Of a stretch of DNA of 5,509 nucleotides, positions 1 to 4,896 are shown piece after piece. Within the stretch, counting starts at the first letter, position 1, and every line of letters starts with the position of its first letter. Position numbers and translations under genes: made by a program. Source of the stretch: Bacillota bacterium (GTDB taxonomy: Bacteria > Bacillota > Clostridia > DSM-8532); NCBI GenBank assembly GCA_023446675.1, contig JAEXPO010000565.1, forward strand, positions 1 to 5,509. Reading direction: 5' to 3'. Below the pieces are notes generated by a model. It saw only the letters and a list, made by a program, of their open reading frames with translations. It had not been told where the DNA came from and made no database searches.

Positions 1-88
1 CTCAAGAAAAGATGGGGATCTGGGTATTATGACTCCTGAGGCTATTATAGAAAAGCTCTTGACGGAAATCAGGGAAAAGGTCCTTTAA
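1..88 (+). CDS. thrS: Threonyl-tRNA synthetase, C-terminal end (partial)
   Basis: The reading frame starting at base 2 runs 28 codons to a TAA at 86-88. The peptide contains RKDGDLGIM followed by an amphipathic helix (EAIIEKLLTEIREKVL). This matches the end of the anticodon-binding domain of bacterial ThrS, where a (R)K-x-GDLG-x-M motif precedes a short terminal helix; E. coli ThrS ends in a comparable way. The enzyme charges tRNA-Thr in the cytoplasm. Everything upstream, including the catalytic core, is outside the window. The gene is followed at once by a strong hairpin terminator, so it ends its own transcript. Recognition rests on a short peptide, but the motif is distinctive. Confidence 0.82.
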   Translation, partial: SRKDGDLGIMTPEAIIEKLLTEIREKVL

Positions 89-185
89 AGCCCGTTAAAA
101 TTCATTCGGACCATAAAAAAATAGAGAATCCGAACCACTCACGACAGGTTATCCCTGTTGCGGTGGTTCGGATTTTTCTTTATCC
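81..185 (+). repeat. Direct repeat copy A (thrS 3' end plus terminator)
   Basis: This 105-bp stretch recurs at 899-1003. By hand alignment it shows about seven substitutions and two one-base indels, so roughly nine of ten positions are identical. It includes the last two thrS codons, the conserved TTCATTCGGACCATA, an A-run, the whole terminator hairpin and the trailing TTTTTCTTTATCC. Flanking sequence on either side does not match. The two copies bracket the membrane protein/HTH module. Confidence 0.88.
127..177 (+). terminator. Rho-independent terminator of thrS
   Basis: AATCCGAACCAC at 127-138 pairs perfectly with GTGGTTCGGATT at 163-174, giving a 12-bp stem. An inner stem continues with ACAGG (144-148) and CCTGT (154-158) around a five-base loop. 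A U-rich tail (TTTTTCTTTAT) overlaps the stem end and follows it. The A-run at 115-121 upstream would give a U-run on the other strand, so the hairpin could act in both directions. Confidence 0.88.
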
Positions 186-243
186 AAAAATAATTATTAC
201 TGGAAGTTTCCGACTATAACCACTTACTCATTGATTCTATATC

Positions 244-286
244 TGACAAGTATTAATATAATTATGTCTTGTATACTTGACATAAT
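244..286. promoter_or_regulatory. Palindromic operator with an extra upstream half-site
   Basis: ATTATGTC (261-268) and GACATAAT (279-286) are exact inverted arms around a centre holding the palindrome GTATAC (271-276). The dyad spans 26 bp and mismatches only at the two TT/TT positions. Read as half-sites, it gives TGTCTTGTAT (265-274) and, on the other strand, TGTCAAGTAT (282-273). A third half-site, TGACAAGTAT, lies at 244-253, exactly 21 bp (about two helical turns) upstream of the first. The site overlaps the best -35 box for the downstream operon. The natural inference is an autoregulatory site for the HTH protein at 651-860. Confidence 0.6.
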
Positions 287-305
287 GAGTAGTTTGTTTT
301 ACCAT
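277..305 (+). promoter_or_regulatory. Candidate promoter of the membrane protein/HTH operon
   Basis: A perfect -35 box TTGACA lies at 277-282. After a 17-base spacer comes TACCAT at 300-305, matching four of six -10 bases. The -35 box lies inside the right arm of the palindrome, so a bound repressor would block RNA polymerase. An alternative is TTGATT (231-236), a 17-base spacer and TAATAT (254-259), with the extra half-site in its spacer. Sequence alone cannot decide between them. Confidence 0.42.
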
Positions 306-334
306 TATAACTATTAAGAGAGGAGGCTTGCAAA

Positions 335-646
335 ATGGATAGAGATGAAATTCTTAAGCGCAATAGGCAATCAAGCAAAAAGGATGAAGGCGAGCAATAT
401 ATTGAAATGCAATCGAAGCGATTCGGAGAAATCGGCCTGGGTGTTTTCTTTATTGTTTTAATCATTTATAAATTTATAAAGGCCTTGCCTGCCAATGATC
501 TGCTGGCCGTTTTCTGGGGGTATCTGGGCGTCGGGAACCTTTATAAATATCGATTTCTCAGGACAAAACAGTCTTTGATTTCAGCTATTTGCGGAATCTT
601 TGCGGCGGTAGCTTTTGCATTAACCTATATTTTACAGACGTGGTGA
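335..646 (+). CDS. Small three-helix membrane protein, DUF6442-like
   Basis: A 103-residue protein of unknown function. The charged N-terminus (MDRDEILKRNRQ, then KKDEGEQ) followed by membrane helices resembles the DUF6442 family of small Firmicute membrane proteins, often encoded next to a short XRE regulator; the family name is recalled, not searched. Hydrophobic segments lie at about residues 33-49, 56-70 and 80-100, so it should be an integral membrane protein with a cytoplasmic-type charged head. The start is supported by AAGAGAGGAGG at 316-326, eight bases before the ATG. Its TGA lies four bases before the ATG of the HTH gene, so the two are almost certainly co-transcribed and probably translationally coupled. 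A plausible role, by analogy with paired membrane protein/XRE modules, is to sense or sequester and so control its partner regulator; nothing in the sequence proves this. Confidence 0.85.
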   Translation: MDRDEILKRNRQSSKKDEGEQYIEMQSKRFGEIGLGVFFIVLIIYKFIKALPANDLLAVFWGYLGVGNLYKYRFLRTKQSLISAICGIFAAVAFALTYILQTW

Positions 647-650
647 CGGT

Positions 651-860
651 ATGGAAAACGAATTAATACTAAACAATAAAATAAGAATGTGGCGTGCAGA
701 ACGAAGAATATCACAAGGAGATTTAGCAGAAATGGTTGGAGCTTCGAGGCAAACTATAAGCTCCATAGAAAATCTTCAATTTTGTCCAAGCGCCAAACTG
801 GCATTTCTTATTTGTATTGCTCTTGAAAAAACATTTGAGGATGTCTTTTATTTTGAATGA
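651..860 (+). CDS. Small XRE-family HTH transcriptional regulator
   Basis: The 69-residue protein is essentially one HTH_3/XRE DNA-binding domain. It contains IRMWRAERRISQGDLAEMVG, then ASRQTISSIEN, the classic second and recognition helices (about residues 21-41), followed by PSAKLAFLICIALEKTFEDVF, the usual closing helices of this group. The typical NGKYxPS turn is replaced by NLQFCPS, with an unusual cysteine at residue 45. There is no sensor or dimerisation domain, as in the many very short Firmicute regulators of this type. No strong ribosome binding site precedes the ATG; only GGTGACGG, overlapping the upstream stop, is present. Expression therefore probably depends on coupling to the membrane protein gene. 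By hand count 70 of 210 bases are G or C (33%), visibly lower than the rhamnosidase gene. The likely target is the palindrome upstream of the operon. Confidence 0.92.
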   Translation: MENELILNNKIRMWRAERRISQGDLAEMVGASRQTISSIENLQFCPSAKLAFLICIALEKTFEDVFYFE

Positions 861-898
861 GCAGGGGGGAACTTTTAACGCCCTTAGGTCCAAAAATA

Positions 899-1003
899 TC
901 CTTTAGCGCCCGTTTAAATTCATTCGGACCATACAAAAAATAGATAATCCGAACCATTCATGACAGGTTGTCCTGTTGCGGTGGTTCGGATTTTTCTTTA
1001 TCC
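899..1003 (+). repeat. Direct repeat copy B (duplicated thrS terminator region)
   Basis: This is the second copy of the 81-185 segment. Its start, ATCCTTTAG, aligns with GTCCTTTAA of thrS: the two last sense codons and a stop are recognisable (Ile-Leu-TAG against Val-Leu-TAA). The match covers the TTCATTCGGACCATA block, the A-run, the hairpin and the U-rich tail, and ends at TATCC. Two C-to-T changes fall in or beside the hairpin's left side; one turns a C-G pair into a T-G wobble. Confidence 0.88.
946..995. terminator. Terminator after the HTH gene, probably bidirectional
   Basis: AATCCGAACCA (946-956) pairs with TGGTTCGGATT (982-992), and ACAGG (963-967) pairs with CCTGT (972-976) around TTGT. 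A U-rich tail (TTTTTCTTTAT) follows on the plus strand and would end the membrane protein/HTH transcript. On the minus strand the stem is followed by ATCTATTTTTTG, which could also end transcription coming from the rhamnosidase gene. No other terminator was found between the rhamnosidase stop and this point. Confidence 0.8.
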
Positions 1004-1198
1004 TAAAAAACGAGCGTCATACAGACATTTATGACTGTACCGAGCAGGGTGTAGAAAAAGGTATTTCTGTACCCGCTTAGTATATCTCTGCTTATTCCGT
1101 TGGCCGCATCCAGGGGCTGTCCCGTAGCCGTAGCAGTAAATAATTTCATCATCACCGTTAAGCAGATATAAAAAGCCTTTTGGGTACAAAAAAGACAT
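1003..1198 (-). pseudogene. Decayed fragment of a sugar ABC transporter permease (LplC/YtcP type)
   Basis: On the minus strand, in the same frame as the rhamnosidase, an open stretch encodes GISRDILSGYRNTFFYT followed by LLGTVINVCMTLVF and a stop at 1005-1003. This closely resembles the segment of LplC/YtcP-type carbohydrate permeases in which a GYxNTxxYTxxGTxxN motif leads into a membrane helix. Just upstream, in another frame, SFLYPKGF recalls the (W/Y)PKGF motif that precedes it in the same family. The two pieces are in different frames, and the spacing between them looks longer than usual. The rest of the protein, including the permease EAA loop, is absent. The fragment stops exactly at direct repeat B, suggesting it was cut there by recombination. 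The first frame also gives a 66-codon ORF from an ATG at 1198, which is not believed to be a gene in itself. The family call is by recognition only. Confidence 0.5.
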
Positions 1199-1200
1199 CC

Positions 1201-3618
1201 CTATAACCGGGTTATAAAGCTATGCTTTCCGGCCCTCACATCAATAACCTTTCGTTTGGTATATTTCCCCCATTTATCTTCTGATTTTCCGGGCAGCTCA
1301 ACTTTCCAGAGAAGGTCAACAGGAGTGCTCTCGGGAGGCTGTTCTGTCCTCCCCGAAAGGTCAACTGGAATACTCCCGGGAGACTGTTCACATCTCCCCG
1401 GAAGCAGAATGCGCGCTTCGGTTCCCTCGGGTATTTGGGTATGGAGAGTAAACACGCCGTCCTTTACCTGCCAGCTAACCTCTATCCTGCCATAGGCACA
1501 ATCATGCCAGGCCTCGGCACGGTCTAATTCCGAAATCCCATTTGGCCGAATAAAAAAGCGTCTGAAGCCAGGATAATCCGGATCGGGATTAATTCCTGCC
1601 AGCCCCTTATAGAACCAGGCGCTGACATCGCTGAACATGTGATGGTTTCTGGACGCTCTGCCATCCCAGGTTTCCCAGAGCGTGGTTGCTCCCTGGCTTA
1701 TCCAATGGCCCCAGGAAGGAAAGGTGGTTTGAGCTGCCATGGCATAGGCCAGATCCGCCCGATTGGCATCGGTTAGCACCTGCATTACATACTTGGCTCC
1801 AAGTATGCCGCAGTCGATATGCCTGTCGCGGCGCTCCACCTCTTCAATAAGAAGGTTCAGCGTTTTTTCCCGTACCTCGGGCTCCAACAATTCAAAATAC
1901 AGCGCGCAGGCGTAGGAGGTCTGGCATTTGCCTGTCACTTCCCCGGTGTGTGCATCCACGAATTCCCGGTTGAAGGCCAGCCTCACGCTTTCAGCCAAAT
2001 CACTGTAGAAGGCCCGATCTTCTTCTTTATCAAGAATAGCTGCCGCTTTGGACTGTATTACAAGGAGGGACTGGTAGATGGCGGTATCCGTAACACCCAC
2101 CGGGCAGGGTGAGCCGCCCGCTCCGCCATTGGGCGGGCACCAGTCTCCCAGGCCAAAATCGGCAATATGGTTGTAGGTCATGCCCGTGGCATAGTCCAGA
2201 TACCGCTTCATGGCATCATAGTTTTCTTCCAGGATACGGATGTCCCCGTCATAGAGGTAGACCGACCAGGGTATAACGGCCAGTACACAGTCCCAGGCAG
2301 GCCCGCTCCCCCAGTTGAAACCCCAGCCTCCGGTAGGCGCGATCCCCGGAAGCTGCCCGCTTGGACGCTGGCAATCCTTTATATCCTCCAGCCATTTTTT
2401 ATAGCTGCGTACAGGATCAAAATTAAATAAAACCTGTTCTGCCGAAAGCGCCGCATCCCCTGTCCAGCCGTTTTTCTCCCGGTGGGGGCAATCGGTAGGA
2501 ATACCTACATAATTCCCCAGAGTTGACAGCCTTGCCGCCTCCTGAATTTTATCCAGCAGAGGATTGGAGCAGGAGAAGCCGCCCCGGATTTTAAGATCGG
2601 TATTTACCACACAGCCCTCAAGGCTGTTAAGGTCGGGGGTTCCGGGGAAGCCTTCCACTCTGACGTACTGGAAGCCATGATAGGTGAAACGGGGTTCCCA
2701 CTCTTCCTCCCCTTTGCCCTTAAGTATATAGGTATCCATTTGAAATTTGTCTTTATCCGCAAAGATTTGGATAAGAGAGTTATCCAGATCCTTATCCTCA
2801 GTCAGCATTTCACCGAATTTTAAGGTAACAGCCGTCCCTTCAGATCCTTTAACCCGCAGCTTTACCCATCCGGTCATATTGATTCCCATATCAAAAAGCC
2901 ATACACCGGGGGCCACTTCCCAATATGCCACAGGCTTTATTCTTCCAACAATGCGGCAAGGCTCCATGTCCATGGGCTTGAGAAGGCCTCCGGGAGCTCT
3001 TGTGATTACCGCGTTCTGCCAACCCTCTTCCTGGTATCCCGGTTTGTCCCAACCCGGTATTTCCAGCCTCGCATCATAGATTTCGCCTTCATAGAGATTA
3101 TCACTTACAATGGGGCCCGAGGCGCATAGAAAGGAAGGATCACTTGCAAGCTCCAAGGTCTTTCCATCGGCAAAGACAAGTCTGGCCTCCATCAGAAGCT
3201 TGGGATAATGCCTCCAAGGTGCTTTTTCAAAATCCCAGACATTTTTTGCAAAGGGATTGTACATTCCATTTCCCAGAACCACACCAATAACATTTTCTCC
3301 GGGCACCAGAAAGCCTTCGATGTCGTAAGTGGAATAGAGGCAGGTTGCATCATAGCGTGTAAAGGGGGGATTCAAAACCTCATCGCTCACCCTCCGGCCA
3401 TTGATCGAAAGCTCAAAATAACCTAAGCCGCATATTCTAATGAAGGCCTTTTCAGGCAGGGCATTCACATGAAAGGTTTTTATGAAATAGGGCGCCGGAA
3501 CCCCCTTCGCTGTGTCAAAGCCCTTATAGGGATAGCTTATCCAGCGGGCATTGCCCGCGGCAGGTTCAAAGGACTTAGCCTCGAATCTTACAAAATCCTC
3601 CGGTTTTGTGTTTTTCAT
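1201..3618 (-). CDS. Alpha-L-rhamnosidase, glycoside hydrolase family 78
   Basis: An 805-residue inverting glycosidase that releases terminal alpha-L-rhamnose from rhamnosides such as plant glycosides or pectic fragments. Domain order fits GH78: an N-terminal beta-sandwich (about 43-205), a second beta-domain with WLFDMGINMTGWVKL (about 215-335), the (alpha/alpha)6 catalytic barrel (about 345-685) and a C-terminal beta-domain. Catalytic signatures are intact: DCPHREKNGWTGD (376-388; Asp376, the probable general acid Glu381 and Asp388) and TLWETWD, with Glu649 as probable general base. There is no signal peptide, so it acts in the cytoplasm on imported substrates. The ATG at 3618 is preferred over one at 3642 because GGGAGG lies eight bases before it, while the longer start has no such site. 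The gene has its own candidate promoter. Two 15-residue repeats interrupt the C-terminal domain. The exact substrate is not predictable. Confidence 0.94.
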   Translation of the reverse strand: MKNTKPEDFVRFEAKSFEPAAGNARWISYPYKGFDTAKGVPAPYFIKTFHVNALPEKAFIRICGLGYFELSINGRRVSDEVLNPPFTRYDATCLYSTYDIEGFLVPGENVIGVVLGNGMYNPFAKNVWDFEKAPWRHYPKLLMEARLVFADGKTLELASDPSFLCASGPIVSDNLYEGEIYDARLEIPGWDKPGYQEEGWQNAVITRAPGGLLKPMDMEPCRIVGRIKPVAYWEVAPGVWLFDMGINMTGWVKLRVKGSEGTAVTLKFGEMLTEDKDLDNSLIQIFADKDKFQMDTYILKGKGEEEWEPRFTYHGFQYVRVEGFPGTPDLNSLEGCVVNTDLKIRGGFSCSNPLLDKIQEAARLSTLGNYVGIPTDCPHREKNGWTGDAALSAEQVLFNFDPVRSYKKWLEDIKDCQRPSGQLPGIAPTGGWGFNWGSGPAWDCVLAVIPWSVYLYDGDIRILEENYDAMKRYLDYATGMTYNHIADFGLGDWCPPNGGAGGSPCPVGVTDTAIYQSLLVIQSKAAAILDKEEDRAFYSDLAESVRLAFNREFVDAHTGEVTGKCQTSYACALYFELLEPEVREKTLNLLIEEVERRDRHIDCGILGAKYVMQVLTDANRADLAYAMAAQTTFPSWGHWISQGATTLWETWDGRASRNHHMFSDVSAWFYKGLAGINPDPDYPGFRRFFIRPNGISELDRAEAWHDCAYGRIEVSWQVKDGVFTLHTQIPEGTEARILLPGRCEQSPGSIPVDLSGRTEQPPESTPVDLLWKVELPGKSEDKWGKYTKRKVIDVRAGKHSFITRL
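1314..1403 (-). repeat. Two 45-bp in-frame tandem repeats in the rhamnosidase gene
   Basis: Units at 1314-1358 and 1359-1403 match at 35 of 45 positions by hand count. They encode PGRCEQSPGSIPVDL and SGRTEQPPESTPVDL, at about residues 740-769. The duplicated stretch is rich in Pro, Ser, Gly and acidic residues and lies between two beta-strands of the C-terminal domain (ARILLPG and KVIDVRAGKHSF), probably as an extended surface loop. Confidence 0.85.
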
Positions 3619-3626
3619 ACTATTAT

Positions 3627-3632
3627 CCTCCC
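3627..3632 (-). promoter_or_regulatory. Ribosome binding site that decides the rhamnosidase start
   Basis: GGGAGG on the minus strand lies eight bases before the ATG at 3618-3616. The in-frame ATG at 3642 lies upstream of this site and has only CCCTAAGC before it, with no recognisable binding site. This makes the eight extra N-terminal residues of the longer frame unlikely to be translated. Confidence 0.8.
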
Positions 3633-3725
3633 GATATTCCATGCTTAGGGTATTATTTACCCAACACTTAATTATGCCGTTAGGAAAACTGGCCTTCCAG
3701 GTGCATATTACGCCTTTCAGGGGGG

Positions 3726-3755
3726 ATTTTACCCCATTTACGGAAGCTTTGCCAA
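3726..3755 (-). promoter_or_regulatory. Candidate promoter of the rhamnosidase gene
   Basis: On the minus strand TTGGCA (3755-3750) is followed after 18 bases by TAAAAT (3731-3726), each close to the sigma-A consensus. The start site would leave a leader of about 100 bases. The -10 box sits between GGGG and CCCC arms, which might be an operator or chance. A promoter is expected here because the upstream genes end in a strong terminator at 3824-3862. Confidence 0.4.
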
Positions 3756-3823
3756 TTCACAGTCAAATGCTCGGGGCATCGCCCCCTTTTTGCCGCATAT
3801 GCTTACGAAAACAGCTGCCAATG

Positions 3824-3862
3824 AAAAAAGCCGGGATTGTTAAATATGCAGCAATCCCGGCT
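3824..3862 (-). terminator. Rho-independent terminator of the isomerase genes
   Basis: Read on the minus strand, AGCCGGGATTG (3862-3852) and CAATCCCGGCT (3839-3829) form a perfect 11-bp stem around a 12-base loop. The next bases extend the last T into a run of six Ts (3829-3824). This separates the isomerase transcript from the rhamnosidase gene about 200 bases further on. Confidence 0.9.
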
Positions 3863-3874
3863 CCGGTTGTTTGG

Positions 3875-3956
3875 GCTATTAAGCTATTAAGCTTTTAAGT
3901 CTCTTGAGTTAAATTCTCTTGAGTTTAAGTGTGTCTTAATTTAAGTCCCTTAAGTT
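3875..3956. repeat. Degenerate AT-rich tandem repeats beyond the isomerase stop
   Basis: GCTATTAA occurs twice in tandem at 3875-3890. TCTCTTGAGTT occurs exactly at 3900-3910 and 3915-3925, with weaker copies at 3932-3942 (three mismatches) and 3946-3956 (two mismatches). The last copy overlaps the stop codon of the isomerase gene. The spacing is about 15 bases but drifts (15, 17, 14). The array lies in the 3' untranslated region, between the stop codon and the terminator. Confidence 0.6.
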
Positions 3957-4884
3957 AGATGAGCTTTTCAAGATGGGCTTTGCCAAGCAGCAGAGCCTCC
4001 TTGACCTTGCTTTCGCTTCCCTCATAATCGGGATCCTCGTGCTCGGTGCTTATAACACCGTCATAGCCGAAGCTTTTCAGGGCAGCAATGAATTTTACCC
4101 AGTCCACATCGCCATAACCGGGCATCCGGGGCTTCCAGAAGCCGAAGCGGTCATGCTCATCCCCTGTAAAAAGCTGACGATCAAAAATACCGTACCTATC
4201 AAGCTTTTCGGGAAGGAGCTTGGTGTCCTTGGCATGAACATGGAAAATTCTGTCCTTTATAAACTCCGCCGCCTTCACATAATCAATGAGAAGATGAACC
4301 AGATGGGAAGGATCAAAATTAATACCGAAGCTTTTGCTGGGGACACGCCTGAACATTTCCTCCCAGAGCTCGGGGGAATAGGAAATGGTTCCGGGTACGC
4401 CCTTCTGCTGCCAGCCAAGCATATCGCAGTTTTCGATCATGAGCTTGATGCCCTTGCTCTCGGCATAGCCGACAAGGTCTGAAAACACCTTCTCATATTC
4501 CTCAAAATTGCCCACGATATCCTTATCGCTGTTGCGTCCCACGAAGGTTCCCACCAAAGGGGTTCCCAAAAGAGCCGCCGCATCGATGCACTTTTTCACA
4601 TGGTTATTGATATAGGCCCTGGTTTCAGGATCCCTGTGAAGGTTGTTATCATAATAAGCCAGGGAGGAAATGGTCAGGCCGTATTCCTTAAAATAGGCCT
4701 TAATGGTTTCCGCCTCGGCAGGGGTTAGGTTGGCTACGTCGATGTCGCTGCTGGAATAATCTCTGTCGTTGCCTCTGGGCCAGCATGCCACCTCCAGAGC
4801 CTTAAAGCCGTTTTCGCTTGCCCATTTGGCTTTTTCCTTCAGAGGGATATTACCAAGGCAAACGGTTAAAAATCCAAGATGCAT
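3955..4884 (-). CDS. Sugar phosphate isomerase/epimerase family TIM-barrel protein
   Basis: A 309-residue cytoplasmic protein of the xylose-isomerase-like TIM-barrel superfamily (AP_endonuc_2 fold, PF01261). Barrel strands carry the usual metal ligands: Glu151 in LMIENCD, Asp191 and His194 in GINFDPSHLVH, His215/His217 in IFHVHAKD and Glu281 in ISTEHEDP. The segment RMPGYGDVDWVKF near residue 253 is typical of a subgroup found in sugar-catabolic clusters, often with Gfo/Idh/MocA oxidoreductases. Members isomerise or epimerise sugars, keto-sugars or inositol derivatives; the substrate here cannot be told. The ATG is preceded by AAGGAGG (4896-4890) five bases away, which overlaps the stop codon of the upstream gene, so the two are translationally coupled. 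The length is normal and no key residue is missing. Relatives include subunits of C-glycoside-cleaving enzymes, so a lyase role is a minor alternative. Confidence 0.88.
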   Translation of the reverse strand: MHLGFLTVCLGNIPLKEKAKWASENGFKALEVACWPRGNDRDYSSSDIDVANLTPAEAETIKAYFKEYGLTISSLAYYDNNLHRDPETRAYINNHVKKCIDAAALLGTPLVGTFVGRNSDKDIVGNFEEYEKVFSDLVGYAESKGIKLMIENCDMLGWQQKGVPGTISYSPELWEEMFRRVPSKSFGINFDPSHLVHLLIDYVKAAEFIKDRIFHVHAKDTKLLPEKLDRYGIFDRQLFTGDEHDRFGFWKPRMPGYGDVDWVKFIAALKSFGYDGVISTEHEDPDYEGSESKVKEALLLGKAHLEKLI

Positions 4885-4889
4885 GATGT

Positions 4890-4896
4890 CCTCCTT
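4890..4896 (-). promoter_or_regulatory. Ribosome binding site overlapping the upstream stop codon
   Basis: On the minus strand TAAGGAGGACATCATG joins the stop of the upstream isomerase gene (4897-4895) to the start at 4884. The AAGGAGG motif shares two bases with that stop, so ribosomes ending on the first gene can restart at once on the second. This fixes the start of the 309-residue protein. Confidence 0.85.

Noticed and set aside
127..177. The GGTGGTTCGG element near thrS as a T-box riboswitch
   Set aside because: T-box leaders precede synthetase genes and carry an AGGGTGGNACCGCG core; this lies after the stop codon and forms a simple terminator.
998..1198. A 66-codon minus-strand open frame taken as an intact small gene
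   Set aside because: A different frame of the same stretch gives much better family-like permease sequence, and this frame ends in the terminator repeat; it is better read as debris of a broken gene.
3773..3791. GGGGC-ATC-GCCCC hairpin followed by a T-run on the plus strand
   Set aside because: The stem is only five pairs and no plus-strand gene leads into it; it is probably chance or part of the rhamnosidase promoter region.
3800..3813. TGCTTACGAAAACA as a catabolite-control (cre) site upstream of the rhamnosidase gene
   Set aside because: It has the central CG and the end bases but lacks the conserved AA of the consensus, and lies well upstream of the candidate -35 box.
3551..3898. A 115-codon plus-strand open frame spanning the rhamnosidase start and its upstream region
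   Set aside because: It runs antisense through a real gene start, a candidate promoter and a terminator; no ribosome binding site or domain was seen.
3973..4482. A 169-codon open frame on the plus strand inside the first isomerase gene
   Set aside because: It mirrors a well-supported minus-strand gene; its translation has no coherent domain and there is no promoter context.
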